This document shows positions 41,763-49,082 of a stretch of DNA of 49,238 nt, piece after piece; within the stretch, counting starts at the first letter, position 1; every line of letters begins with the position of its first letter. Source of the stretch: a virus; IMG/VR virus record IMGVR_UViG_3300050821_002519, positions 1 through 49,238 of that record; one strand, written 5' to 3'. The translations under genes were made by a program, and so were the position numbers. The notes under the pieces were generated by a model. That model saw only the letters and a list, made by a program, of their open reading frames with translations, was not told the origin of the DNA and did no database searches.

Positions 41763-41937
41763 CTTCCTTTGTCTTGGAGTGGGATAAGGTGCGGGCGCGG
41801 AGGGCGAGCGCCATTGTTGCCCAGTGACTCGCTGTTCCTGTAATGGTCGAATTGCCCGGGTGCCGGAACGCCATCACCATCGACCTATCTAACTGAGCGT
41901 CGACCATCGCGATCGTCTTGGCAAAGTCGTCCCCCAT
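41749..41937 (-). CDS. Small hypothetical protein
   Basis: 62 residues from ATG 41937 (TGATG); a GTG at 41940 would add one residue. It starts MGDDFAKTIAMVDAQLDRSM and ends basic. Function unknown. Confidence 0.5.
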   Translation of the reverse strand: MGDDFAKTIAMVDAQLDRSMVMAFRHPGNSTITGTASHWATMALALRARTLSHSKTKEDGNG

Positions 41938-42233
41938 CACTCTTCCTCCCCTGCTTCACGGGCTTTCAGGGCGGCGTGATAGTCACGTCCCTCAGTGTAG
42001 AGTTGATCGAGATGCGCGGTGCCATAAGGGGAAGGCCAATCTAGGCCCGCTTCTCCGACCAGAGCGCCCAAGCGGTAGGCAGACATCCGCCCCCAACGCT
42101 GTCGCACCTCTTGGCGAAATGGCTCAAAACGCTCTTCCCCCGCCGCTTCAAGTTTTGGGATGAGGTCGGTCACCTCTCTCGCTCTGTCCGGGGTCATGGC
42201 TGGATGATCCGACCCTCTCGTCTCGCTATTCAC
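41937..42233 (-). CDS. Hypothetical phage protein
   Basis: 98 residues. Helical, with VTDLIPKLEAAGEERFEPFR and a DWPSPYGTAHLDQLYTEG segment. No family recognised. ATGA-coupled to the gene upstream. Confidence 0.55.
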   Translation of the reverse strand: MNSETRGSDHPAMTPDRAREVTDLIPKLEAAGEERFEPFRQEVRQRWGRMSAYRLGALVGEAGLDWPSPYGTAHLDQLYTEGRDYHAALKAREAGEEE

Positions 42234-42559
42234 GCTGTCTGATCCTTTGATTGGGTGAGGGAGGCGGGGGCTAGGCGCTCAATCTCGGCGATGATCAGCG
42301 CTGCGGCGCGCACAAGGTTGGCGCGGCGATCCTTGGGCTTCCATTCCCAGCGATATGGCCAAACTTGTTGCGGCACCTGCAAATGGGTGATCCAGAACGG
42401 GCCATTGGCGCCCGTGCCAGCCAGCGCGTAGCACGCTGCGGCTCGCGGCAACGCCAGATCGTCACGGTGCTCGTCGTCATGCTCTGGCGTCCAACCGAGG
42501 ACGCTTTTCTGGCGCTCGCGCTCAAGGCCAACATCACGAAATGCGTCTTGCTCCATCAT
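42230..42559 (-). CDS. Conserved phage protein (WTPEHDDEH family)
   Basis: 109 residues. It has the pattern common in many phages: ERERQKSVLGWTPEHDDEH near the start, then AAACYAL, a Trp/Pro loop (VWPYRWEWKPKDRRANLVRA) and a final AALIIAEIERL. The family is widespread but its function is not known to me. Confidence 0.7.
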   Translation of the reverse strand: MMEQDAFRDVGLERERQKSVLGWTPEHDDEHRDDLALPRAAACYALAGTGANGPFWITHLQVPQQVWPYRWEWKPKDRRANLVRAAALIIAEIERLAPASLTQSKDQTA

Positions 42560-42560
42560 C

Positions 42561-42848
42561 CTATTCCTTACCTTCGGGTCGCTGTTCGGTGGTGGGGGTG
42601 CTGGCTACCCGATGGCATGCCTTGTTCGTGACGCACCATTTCGGCGCGTGGCAGTACAGCCCGATGCAGGTCAGTCGGGGCTTTTCGGTGATGTCAAATT
42701 TCGCGAGTATCTGATCAGCCTTGGCAAAGGCTCCGGCACGATCACGCGGCCCACGACCAAGCACCTCACGCAGGTGGGTATTGCCCACCGACGAAAACGC
42801 GCGCGGATCGACAATTGCTGCCAGCGCATCCCGAATTGCGTCGCTCAT
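42561..42848 (-). CDS. Hypothetical phage protein
   Basis: 95 residues; GGAGG precedes ATG 42848. It starts MSDAIRDALAAIVDPRAFSS, has a helix AGAFAKADQILAKFDI and a Cys/His group (CIGLYCHAPKWCVTNKACH) that may bind zinc. Function unknown. Confidence 0.55.
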   Translation of the reverse strand: MSDAIRDALAAIVDPRAFSSVGNTHLREVLGRGPRDRAGAFAKADQILAKFDITEKPRLTCIGLYCHAPKWCVTNKACHRVASTPTTEQRPEGKE

Positions 42849-43046
42849 CGCCGACCTCCAGCACACGTTAGACACTCTTCCATAGCTATTCGTCCTTGGG
42901 GGATGGCTGCTGGGCGGCGGTGTGGGGTGAGGGCTTGGTCATGCTTCTTGCCTCAGCATGCATCGCGTGGGACGACATGGAGAAGCCCGAGCACGAACGC
43001 TGGTTGACCGCAGTCGAAGCCGAGCTCTCCAAGCGTAAAGGGTGAG
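42849..43046. other. Gap with micro-ORFs
   Basis: About 200 bp between two leftward genes. A 12-codon leftward ORF (42883-42845, MEECLTCAGGRR) has a CxxC and overlaps the next start by TGATG. Another leftward frame ends at 42886. A rightward 34-codon ORF (42941-43045, MLLASACIAWDDMEKPEHER...) is protein-like but has no promoter. None can be claimed firmly. Confidence 0.35.
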
Positions 43047-43430
43047 TCATTGCGGTGGGGACTGTAGGGCTGCGTCGATCATGGTGGACCAGACAAGCTT
43101 GGACGCCCACAGTTCCTTGCACGCCGGCAGGGCTGGCGGCACAGCGCGGCGAGCTTCTTGCATCGCAGCATAGCACTGCGCCTCTGTCGGCTCGCGCATC
43201 GCCTCGATCGCGGCCTTCGCACGCACCCGCTTGCGCCGCTCGGTCATCATATCCAGCGCGTCGTGATAGCTTCCCAGTTCGAAGGTATCACCCGGCAGCT
43301 CGGAGAACTTCAGCGCGTAAGTGGAGACACCATCCACGAGGCGAACGAGATTGATGCTGTAGCCAAACTCGCCGTCGGCTCGCTCAATCGCCCGCGCCAC
43401 CCTCTCAACCATATCATCCACAACAGTCAT
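43047..43430 (-). CDS. Hypothetical phage protein
   Basis: 127 residues; AGGAAGG precedes ATG 43430. N-terminal helix (MVERVARAIERADGEFGYSI), a middle with LPGDTFELGSYHDALDMM, and a C-terminal helix EAMREPTEAQCYAAMQEA followed by WSTMIDAAL. The last part is a pattern common in phage accessory proteins. Function unknown. Confidence 0.6.
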   Translation of the reverse strand: MTVVDDMVERVARAIERADGEFGYSINLVRLVDGVSTYALKFSELPGDTFELGSYHDALDMMTERRKRVRAKAAIEAMREPTEAQCYAAMQEARRAVPPALPACKELWASKLVWSTMIDAALQSPPQ

Positions 43431-43470
43431 CCTTCCTTCGAGTAGGGGCGAACAGATCAGGTTGGGTCAT
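43414..43470 (-). CDS. Micro-ORF with clamp-binding-like motif
   Basis: 18 residues: [18 protein letters not shown]. It starts in an ATGA overlap with the upstream gene stop (43467) and runs into the next gene. QPDLF resembles the beta-clamp binding consensus QxDLF. It may be only a coupling leader peptide. Confidence 0.3.
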   Translation of the reverse strand: MTQPDLFAPTRRKDDCCG

Positions 43471-44150
43471 GCTGCGGCGCTTTGTGCGCGGGCAGTGCGT
43501 GCGATCGACAGCAACAGGTCACGGAAGGGCGCTGGCGTGGCATTGCGGATGCGGGTCTTGTGTTTGCCGCCGACCATTGCGACGACACCGATCCGCCTGG
43601 CCTTTTCGTAGCCGTAGCGGTCGATCATCCATTGCGGGATTCGTTGTTCGCCCCGGGACCAGTCCAGGTCAGGCAACTCTACGCCGTGCGCATAAAGCCA
43701 CGTCGGCTTGCGAGACGTATGGCCATAGTGTCCTTGCTCGACATAGCATGTCCATCCGTCGGCAAATGGCCAGTCCGCTGGAATCCAGCCCTCGCCGCGT
43801 TTTGGGCGCGACAGGCCGAATGCTTCCCATGCGTGACTATCGGCCGGATGCTCCAGGATACCGCCGTAGCAACGAACCGCAGCGAGCGCGCCGGCAAAAC
43901 AGCCCCCATCGTCGCCTAGTTTGTATTGGTGCGGCTTCCGGGTGCTGCCGTGCCAGAAGCGGCCCCACCTCTGGCAAGGCGGATGCGCGACGACAGGCCA
44001 TGGGCCATCGTACAGCCGGGCATCGCGTGCCTCATCCCACGGGTCGACACCGGGCAATCCGAAATAGCACCCGCCCGTTTCGACATAGAGAGCTGCTACC
44101 CCCACCTTGCTGGCGCCGGGGAGGATCATGCGGGGGTCGGCGGGGGTCAT
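43467..44150 (-). CDS. Dcm-like (C5 methyltransferase-related) phage protein
   Basis: 227 residues. [13 protein letters not shown] contains the PPC motif with the catalytic Cys of cytosine-5 methyltransferases. EHPADSHAW is in the place of the ENV motif, followed by [20 protein letters not shown]. The usual N-terminal FxGxGG SAM loop is absent or altered ([16 protein letters not shown]). It may be a divergent methyltransferase or a degenerate relative used against host restriction. ATGA-coupled both ways. Confidence 0.6.
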   Translation of the reverse strand: MTPADPRMILPGASKVGVAALYVETGGCYFGLPGVDPWDEARDARLYDGPWPVVAHPPCQRWGRFWHGSTRKPHQYKLGDDGGCFAGALAAVRCYGGILEHPADSHAWEAFGLSRPKRGEGWIPADWPFADGWTCYVEQGHYGHTSRKPTWLYAHGVELPDLDWSRGEQRIPQWMIDRYGYEKARRIGVVAMVGGKHKTRIRNATPAPFRDLLLSIARTARAQSAAA

Positions 44151-44542
44151 GCTGCGACCTCCCGAACCTTGATGCCGGCAGCCTTCGCGCGGCGGACCAT
44201 GTCAGCCGTGCCACGACCGCCCGGAAACGCGATGACGAGATCGGGCTTGCCTTCGTCGAGCATGCGCTGGTTGCGGATGGGTCCAGCCGCGCGACCATGT
44301 TCCGCCCAATCGGCTGGGAACACCTGTGACTTTACGCCCTCGAAATCCGCCCAATTGCTGGCGAAATGGTCCGCGCCAGATGCTCCGCCATGCAGGAGCA
44401 ACGTTGGCCCCGAATCCCTCAGTGTCCGGTAAAGTAGCATGCGTTCGCGACCGGCGCGCTCGCGCTCGGCGTTCAAGCGATCTGGCGGACAATCATCCGC
44501 TATCCGGCCGTACATGCGGCCGCCACAGACAAGGATTCTCAC
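44147..44542 (-). CDS. SLOG/DUF2493 family protein
   Basis: 131 residues from GTG 44542 (GTGA). Rossmann start [11 protein letters not shown], then [43 protein letters not shown]. This is the YspA/DUF2493 branch of SLOG proteins, which bind nucleotides or nucleotide-derived ligands. Role in the phage unknown. Confidence 0.8.
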   Translation of the reverse strand: MRILVCGGRMYGRIADDCPPDRLNAERERAGRERMLLYRTLRDSGPTLLLHGGASGADHFASNWADFEGVKSQVFPADWAEHGRAAGPIRNQRMLDEGKPDLVIAFPGGRGTADMVRRAKAAGIKVREVAA

Positions 44543-45093
44543 TTCCCGGTCCCTCCCGTGAACGCAGGGGGGTGGGGTGCCTGGTCGTTCAGCCGCGCAA
44601 TTTCGGCGAGGATGTCGGGGTGGCGCGCGAACCATTCGCCGTGGAGGCGGTGCTCGGCGAATTGCACGTGATAAGCCGCCTCGCGCGCTTCGCCGCCTTC
44701 GCGAACCGCGAGAATGTCAACCACGATCGGCGAGCAGGCCTGAATATCTCTCAGCCGGCGCGCGGGATCGATGGAAAAGCCTATCTTGATCGCACCATCA
44801 TCCGCACCGATGAAATAGCACTTGCCGTGTGACTTTGATTTGGCCGCAAGTTCGTGCAGCCAAGCGATGTGCGCATCAAAATCGAATGGTGGCTCTGGCT
44901 CTTGCTCTAGCGGTGGTAAGCGTAGCGTCTCCCCGTTCGGGCCGATGATGAACCACAGTTTCCCTGTCGCTTTGTAGATCGGCCATAGCCCGGTATCAGG
45001 GTCGAGATTGCCCCATGCCCGAACATCGTGACGCGGTGCAATCTCGCGAGGGATGGACAGCAAATGGCCAGCAAGTTCGGGTTCGTATTTCAT
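44539..45093 (-). CDS. GIY-YIG-like (T5orf172) nuclease-family protein
   Basis: 184 residues, ATGA-coupled to the integrase stop. C-terminal about 85 residues: [54 protein letters not shown]. These match the T5orf172/MUG113 type GIY-YIG domain; the GIY part is degenerate (YFIG...IKIG). The N-terminal half is of unknown function. Possibly another selfish or DNA-processing nuclease. Confidence 0.7.
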   Translation of the reverse strand: MKYEPELAGHLLSIPREIAPRHDVRAWGNLDPDTGLWPIYKATGKLWFIIGPNGETLRLPPLEQEPEPPFDFDAHIAWLHELAAKSKSHGKCYFIGADDGAIKIGFSIDPARRLRDIQACSPIVVDILAVREGGEAREAAYHVQFAEHRLHGEWFARHPDILAEIARLNDQAPHPPAFTGGTGK

Positions 45094-46445
45094 TTGTCGC
45101 CGCTCCGTTCCGGTCGTTTCCGGCTTGAAGCGGCGGTTCTCCGGCCAGTCCGCGCATTCGTAATGCGGGGGTCACAGGTTCGAGTCCTGTAGGCGGCACC
45201 AGCGCTCCAAGCGCGGAAATCCTCGGCTTTTGCCGATGCCCTGTCAATCATAATCACCTTACCGTTGCCCGTTTTGGACAGCAAATGGACAGCAGACCAC
45301 TTGTAGGAAGCGTCGGCGATTCGCTGAAAAATGATGGACAGCGCATTGGTCGCGTCGATCATGTAGTCCGGATCATAGATCGCGTAGCGGCCGGACGGTC
45401 CTTCATAGACCCTGTGGCCAAGCAATAATTCGATGTCCTCCTTGGGCACCGTCAGCTTGAACTCGTTGCGGAGAATCGTCGCGATTGAATAACGGAACGT
45501 CTTTGCCTCTGCCTCTGCGGGCAGCCCAAGCGCGCGGCGAATCGTGCGCCAAGCGCGCTTGCGGGACTTGACCGGCTTCGCACCCTCCTTCGCCCACTGT
45601 TCAAGAAATGGCTTGATCTCCTGTATCGCCGGGACGATCGGGTCACGCTTCTGCGTCTGCGGCTTGTCGATCGGGTGCAGATCCACAAGACCCGTCGCAG
45701 GGTCATATTGTCGGCGCGGGTCGAACGCTGCGGCGGCCTCGGGACGCACTAGCGTGGCGACTTGCAACATGAGGTAACGGAACAGGTCGACGTTATAGAG
45801 CGAGGCGCCAATGATCGCACCCATCTGGTCGACGGTATAGCGGAGTGCCTTGGGTTTCGAGCGCTGACGCTTGTCGACCTTGGCGGTGCGCGGTGCGCTG
45901 ATGATGCGCCCATATTCGACCTGGTGGTTCATGCCGGCCGCGACGCGCGCCAGATCGGCGTGGACTGTTTCACCGCGCACGCCCTTGCTCTCGCCATGGT
46001 AGTCCTTGCCGAACCACGGGACGTTGTATGAATGCGGCCCCATGCGCCACGCGATGAAGCGCGCGAAGAGAGCACGGTCGGCTGTCGCCATCGTCACTTC
46101 CACGCCAGCCTCGTCCTGCATGAGGAATCCGATGAACAGGCGCAGGCTGCACGCGATGGAATCGGGGCGCTCGGCTTTCTTGCCATGCTCGTGCCAATAG
46201 ACGAACAGCGACGGCACCAGCTTGCACTCTTCGATCGGCTGCACCTGTGTGGCGCGCTTCTGATCGACGAACGAATGCAGCTTACCCTTCGCACCTTCTA
46301 ATTCCCGGCACTTAGTGCTGCTATATACGATCTGGCGGCTTCCGGGCCGATAGGTTGTGATCTGCCAGATGTCCGGTGACGCGCCGTCCCGCCGCTTGTC
46401 GAGCCAGTAGTCTCCGACAATGTAAGGGCTTGTTTCGCGGGGCAT
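45090..46445 (-). CDS. int: Tyrosine integrase
   Basis: 451 residues. Catalytic elements of the tyrosine recombinase fold: Arg234 (TLVRPEAAAAF), Arg326 (FRYSIATILRNE), His344 (LLGHRVY), and a Tyr at 354 or 357 (GRYAIYDPDYM). The last about 30 residues (AYRTRTCDPRITN...) are translated from the attP core on the opposite strand, downstream of the catalytic Tyr and probably not essential. It would integrate the phage into a host tRNA-Thr gene. Expressed from PL with the leftward operon; overlaps the upstream gene and couples to the next. Confidence 0.92.
   Translation of the reverse strand: MPRETSPYIVGDYWLDKRRDGASPDIWQITTYRPGSRQIVYSSTKCRELEGAKGKLHSFVDQKRATQVQPIEECKLVPSLFVYWHEHGKKAERPDSIACSLRLFIGFLMQDEAGVEVTMATADRALFARFIAWRMGPHSYNVPWFGKDYHGESKGVRGETVHADLARVAAGMNHQVEYGRIISAPRTAKVDKRQRSKPKALRYTVDQMGAIIGASLYNVDLFRYLMLQVATLVRPEAAAAFDPRRQYDPATGLVDLHPIDKPQTQKRDPIVPAIQEIKPFLEQWAKEGAKPVKSRKRAWRTIRRALGLPAEAEAKTFRYSIATILRNEFKLTVPKEDIELLLGHRVYEGPSGRYAIYDPDYMIDATNALSIIFQRIADASYKWSAVHLLSKTGNGKVIMIDRASAKAEDFRAWSAGAAYRTRTCDPRITNARTGRRTAASSRKRPERSGDK
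45153..45201 (+). other. attP: attP core, 3' part of a tRNA-Thr(CGT) gene
   Basis: The plus strand reads CGCATTCGTAATGCG (anticodon arm, loop TTCGTAA, anticodon CGT), then the T arm ACAGGTTCGAGTCCTGT (45174-45190), and AGGCGGCACCA (45191-45201) as acceptor 3' end with CCA. The 5' half of the tRNA is missing, as in an attP that restores the host tRNA after integration. Lies inside the 3' end of int. Confidence 0.85.
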
Positions 46446-46597
46446 CCGGCCTTCAACTTTCTCAGCTTGGCGGCATAGATGCCGTCGATCGCGTCTTCTT
46501 CGATCATCGCGTCCAGCTCGTCGAGTGTGACGTTGAACCCGGTACGATTCTTCATCGCGCGTTCGAGCTTGCGTGCCAGGGTCATGATGTCACCCAT
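46298..46597 (-). CDS. Small helical protein upstream of int (possible excisionase-like)
   Basis: 99 residues from ATG 46597 (G-rich SD). The first 50 residues are helical and protein-like (LARKLERAMKNRTGFNVTLD, IEEDAIDGIYAAKLRKLK). The last part runs in another frame over the start of int for about 148 nt and is Ser/Gly-rich. A regulator of integration is a positional guess only. Confidence 0.5.
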   Translation of the reverse strand: MGDIMTLARKLERAMKNRTGFNVTLDELDAMIEEDAIDGIYAAKLRKLKAGCPAKQALTLSETTGSTSGGTARHRTSGRSQPIGPEAARSYIAALSAGN

Positions 46598-46636
46598 GGA
46601 TGCCCCCTCCCCCGCCCGCGTTCATGGTCTGCGGGT

Positions 46637-46966
46637 TCATGGGCGCTCTTCCAGCTGTGTGACATCTGCCGCGACGCGCTGGCGATATTCGGCCATCGAC
46701 AGCTTTCCGGCTGGCAGGAAAGGGTTGTTCGCATCCATCAACGGCGCATTGGCCATGGCATGGAGATCGCGACCGCCTAGACCCTCGACCGGATCGACGA
46801 ACAGGAACTCGCCGGCACGATAGGAGCGCTCGTCATTGCCCCACACCGGGCGGGCGCGTGCCGTGCCGTTTGCCAATTCAGGACCGGCGAGCCAGACGCG
46901 ATTGCCCCGGCACAGGACGAGCGCGCCGAACGGGACTGCCTCCATTGCTGTGCCGCGCAACGTCAC
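46637..46966 (-). CDS. Hypothetical phage protein
   Basis: 109 residues from GTG 46966 (GTGA overlap), or 102 from ATG 46945. Beta-rich start (VPFGALVLCRGNRVWLAG) then VGGRDLHAM-like GLGGRDLHAMANAPLMDANN and a C-terminal helix. A 16-codon coupling ORF (46640-46590) bridges to the gene downstream. Function unknown. Confidence 0.55.
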   Translation of the reverse strand: MTLRGTAMEAVPFGALVLCRGNRVWLAGPELANGTARARPVWGNDERSYRAGEFLFVDPVEGLGGRDLHAMANAPLMDANNPFLPAGKLSMAEYRQRVAADVTQLEERP

Positions 46967-47121
46967 CGCAACAACCCCATAACCACCCGCTGCACAAACG
47001 ACCGGCGCGGCACAGCGATCATCCCCACAGGCGCCCGACTGTCGCCCTCGATGTGGACGCGGCGGTAGTCGCGCTTGCTGCGTGCAGCACGGATGGGCGC
47101 GTAGATGTCCGGGCCGGTCAT
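46963..47121 (-). CDS. Small basic hypothetical protein
   Basis: 52 residues from ATG 47121 in an ATGA overlap. It starts MTGPDIYAPIRAARSKRDYR and ends VPRRSFVQRVVMGLLR. Basic, possibly nucleic-acid binding. Function unknown. Confidence 0.55.
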   Translation of the reverse strand: MTGPDIYAPIRAARSKRDYRRVHIEGDSRAPVGMIAVPRRSFVQRVVMGLLR

Positions 47122-47435
47122 GCTGCCCGCTCCACCGCGACGATCTCAACCAGCGCACCATCGGTGAACTTGGCGTTGTATTCATGCCATTTGTAATCTG
47201 ATTCGCCTGGCCGTCCCTCGCTTCCGTAGAAGTTGAAGTAGCCGTGGAAATTCATATCGGTGGCAGTCTTGGTGTCGCGTTCCTGCCAATGGCGCGCATC
47301 ATAGACGAGCCTTCCATCAGCGCGGATCGTCACCATGTTCATGTAGGACTCAAAGTCCTTGGTCTGCATGCCCTTGCCTTCCCATCCATCGGGAAGCGGG
47401 AATTCGCTGTGCACATCGTCGAACATTCCCATCAT
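47118..47435 (-). CDS. Conserved phage protein (MFDDV...LPDG family)
   Basis: 105 residues from ATG 47435 (AGGA upstream; 47426 also possible). The pattern MFDDVHSEFPLPDGWEGKG, QTKDFESYMNMVTIRADGRL is one I recognise as conserved in phages of Gram-negatives. Function unknown. Confidence 0.65.
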   Translation of the reverse strand: MMGMFDDVHSEFPLPDGWEGKGMQTKDFESYMNMVTIRADGRLVYDARHWQERDTKTATDMNFHGYFNFYGSEGRPGESDYKWHEYNAKFTDGALVEIVAVERAA

Positions 47436-47446
47436 CAATCCTTTCC

Positions 47447-47476
47447 GCCCGGCCACCCCGTAAGGAGCGGCCGGGC
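47447..47476. other. Hairpin in the leftward operon
   Basis: GCCCGGCC (47447-47454) and GGCCGGGC (47469-47476) form a perfect 8-bp stem with a 14-nt loop, in one of the few gaps of the operon. No T-tract on either side; perhaps an mRNA stability or processing element. Confidence 0.5.
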
Positions 47477-47495
47477 TGTGCCCGTGGTGGGCGGG

Positions 47496-47681
47496 TTATG
47501 CCTGCTCCAATTTCGCAGGCCAAAGCTGGTTGCCGACGATATCCTTGATGCGCAGCGTCCCCGGGTTCAGGCGCGCATGCTCGGCAAGGTCGTCGTTCAG
47601 CGGCAAATCGATGCAATAGAATGTGTCCTCCCGGTGAAACACGCGGGGAGCCCATTCTGAGCGAGGTGGAAAGCCGATCAT
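47496..47681 (-). CDS. Hypothetical phage protein
   Basis: 61 residues from ATG 47681 (ATGA overlap with the small membrane ORF). MIGFPPRSEWAPRVFHREDT, FYCIDLPLNDDLAEHARLNP. Compact, function unknown. The longer frame up to 47810 is Pro-rich and not convincing. Confidence 0.5.
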   Translation of the reverse strand: MIGFPPRSEWAPRVFHREDTFYCIDLPLNDDLAEHARLNPGTLRIKDIVGNQLWPAKLEQA

Positions 47682-47773
47682 GGGAGATTCCAAGCAATAA
47701 AAGCCACCACCAGCGCCGGGGACATGACGAGGGTTATGGACCAGGGCGAGAGGTGGCGGAGGTGGCGGGTCAT
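47678..47773 (-). CDS. Very small membrane protein
   Basis: 31 residues: basic start MTRHLRHLSPWSITLV then a hydrophobic segment (VMSPALVVAFIAWNLP). Coupled by ATGA at both ends to its neighbours, which argues it is translated. Confidence 0.5.
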   Translation of the reverse strand: MTRHLRHLSPWSITLVMSPALVVAFIAWNLP

Positions 47774-47964
47774 CGGGCGATCCGATCACGGTAGACGGAG
47801 ATGCCGACATTGATGGTCATCCAGACAGCCGACAGCGCCACGATGAAGGACCAGAGGTCAGCGCCATATTCCCTGAAGCAATCGACGGACATTCCCGCCA
47901 TGGAGAGCGAGATCGCGACGATCAGCATCGCGCCGAAAACCGGCTCCCTTTGACGAGCGCCCAT
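47770..47964 (-). CDS. Small membrane protein
   Basis: 64 residues with two hydrophobic segments (about 10-25, FGAMLIVAISLSMAGM; about 37-54, LWSFIVALSAVWMTINVG). Coupled to both neighbours. Function unknown. Confidence 0.6.
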   Translation of the reverse strand: MGARQREPVFGAMLIVAISLSMAGMSVDCFREYGADLWSFIVALSAVWMTINVGISVYRDRIAR

Positions 47965-48140
47965 CAGCCAACCCTCCCAAACAACTGCCGCTCAGCCATC
48001 TCGCGCCGATCCTCGACGGACCAGTCGGACGGATATGCCTCCATCTTGATCGCGATCATGCGTTCGACCGCCGAGCCGAGAGACGCGGCAACATCGCCGG
48101 CCGTCATCGGGTAGGTCTCTTCCTGCGCGCCGCTCGCCAT
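47964..48140 (-). CDS. Small helical hypothetical protein
   Basis: 58 residues from ATG 48140 (TGATG). GDVAASLGSAVERMIAIKME, then DWSVEDRREMAERQLFG. Function unknown. Confidence 0.55.
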   Translation of the reverse strand: MASGAQEETYPMTAGDVAASLGSAVERMIAIKMEAYPSDWSVEDRREMAERQLFGRVG

Positions 48141-48466
48141 CAGGCTTCCCCTGCTTTGGCGGATGCGGCGCGGAGGGCGGCCACTACCTCGGCTTGGGTG
48201 CGGCCGGGGGCGTCGTTCCAAGCGGCGATGCTGTCGCCTTCGATGATCCTAAGCACGGCATTTTCGATCAAGTAGTCGTTTACCCCAGTGCCGACAGATG
48301 CATGCCAAATTGCTCCAAGCGCACACCAGCAGACCGCAGACGGATCGGCAGCGAATGTCATTTCTCCAGCACGGTCACGCGCGACATCGTCATTAGACCA
48401 AGCACCTTCCGGCTCGATCAGGTCAGCCGCTTTCGCGAGGACCTCGGATACGGTTAGGGCGGTCAC
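48140..48466 (-). CDS. DUF6197-like phage protein
   Basis: 108 residues. Helical start (VSEVLAKAADLIEPEGAWSN), then SAVCWCALGAIWHA and IAAWNDAPGRTQAEVVAALR, the DUF6197 pattern as I remember it. Common in phages of actinobacteria and alphaproteobacteria; function unknown. Confidence 0.65.
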   Translation of the reverse strand: MTALTVSEVLAKAADLIEPEGAWSNDDVARDRAGEMTFAADPSAVCWCALGAIWHASVGTGVNDYLIENAVLRIIEGDSIAAWNDAPGRTQAEVVAALRAASAKAGEA

Positions 48467-48735
48467 TTGCCGGTCGCCTTGGCTAGGGCTGCGTCGAGGT
48501 GAGCAAGGTTGGTTGCCCGGCCCTCGTCGGTCACACCCATCTGAACATAGACGGCGTTGATGGTGTCGCGCGCTTTCGTCAGCGCCGCGTACAGGTCGGG
48601 AGCCGCTGTGATCATTGTCTTGTGCGGGCTGTCACGATGCACGGAACAAACGAACTCGTCGCCCGCCATGATGTTGACCCACGCGGTGCCCAGTTGGCGA
48701 TATGCGACGCCATCTACTGACCAAGCCCAGCTCAC
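48463..48735 (-). CDS. Conserved phage protein (APDLYAAL motif)
   Basis: 90 residues. WAWSVDGVAYRQLGTAWVNI, then ITAAPDLYAALTKARDTINA. The APDLY(A/E)AL helix is recurrent in phage accessory proteins. Function unknown. Confidence 0.6.
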   Translation of the reverse strand: MSWAWSVDGVAYRQLGTAWVNIMAGDEFVCSVHRDSPHKTMITAAPDLYAALTKARDTINAVYVQMGVTDEGRATNLAHLDAALAKATGK

Positions 48736-49082
48736 TTCCCTTCTCCGCTGTGGGAGGTGGTGGAGCGGGCGGCGAGCACCATCGGATAAGCCGGCATAAA
48801 TCTAGGATCGCCCGGCCCGTTCAGCGCCGCAAAATGCGCCTTGCGAACAGCGGCCGGGCAATCCGCCTCGGCATAGACGCGAGCCAGCCGGTCCAGTTGC
48901 GACAGGTCAGGCTTGCGGCCCCATGACGCAGCGGCGCGGGTCAGGTCCGCCAGCGCCCGCTCGCGACCGATGCCGAGATAGTCGGGCCATGTCAGCGCGG
49001 GCGGAGTCTCCACAATCCGCAGATCGCGAGCGATGCTTGTGCGGATCAGGGCGGGGGCGGTTGGGGTGAAGGCGGTTGCCAT
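48732..49082 (-). CDS. Hypothetical phage protein
   Basis: 116 residues from ATG 49082, overlapping the previous stop (TGATG). Helical: WPDYLGIGRERALADLTRAA, LARVYAEADCPAAVRKAHFA. The open frame upstream through the repeats is in the wrong frame for the repeat protein. Function unknown. Confidence 0.6.
   Translation of the reverse strand: MATAFTPTAPALIRTSIARDLRIVETPPALTWPDYLGIGRERALADLTRAAASWGRKPDLSQLDRLARVYAEADCPAAVRKAHFAALNGPGDPRFMPAYPMVLAARSTTSHSGEGK

Noticed and set aside
42941-43045. Rightward 34-codon ORF in the leftward operon
   Set aside because: Protein-like but without promoter or clear SD, and against the direction of the operon; mentioned only in the gap note.
45153-45201. Complete tRNA gene
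   Set aside because: Only the anticodon arm, T arm and acceptor 3' end are present; D arm and 5' acceptor strand are missing.
44996-45247. Leftward ORF with VPPTGLEPVTPALRMR
   Set aside because: This is the known artefact of translating the reverse complement of a tRNA 3' end, here the attP core.
47682-47810. Upstream extension of the protein starting at 47681
   Set aside because: Pro-rich and out of keeping with the coupled small membrane ORF that occupies this stretch.
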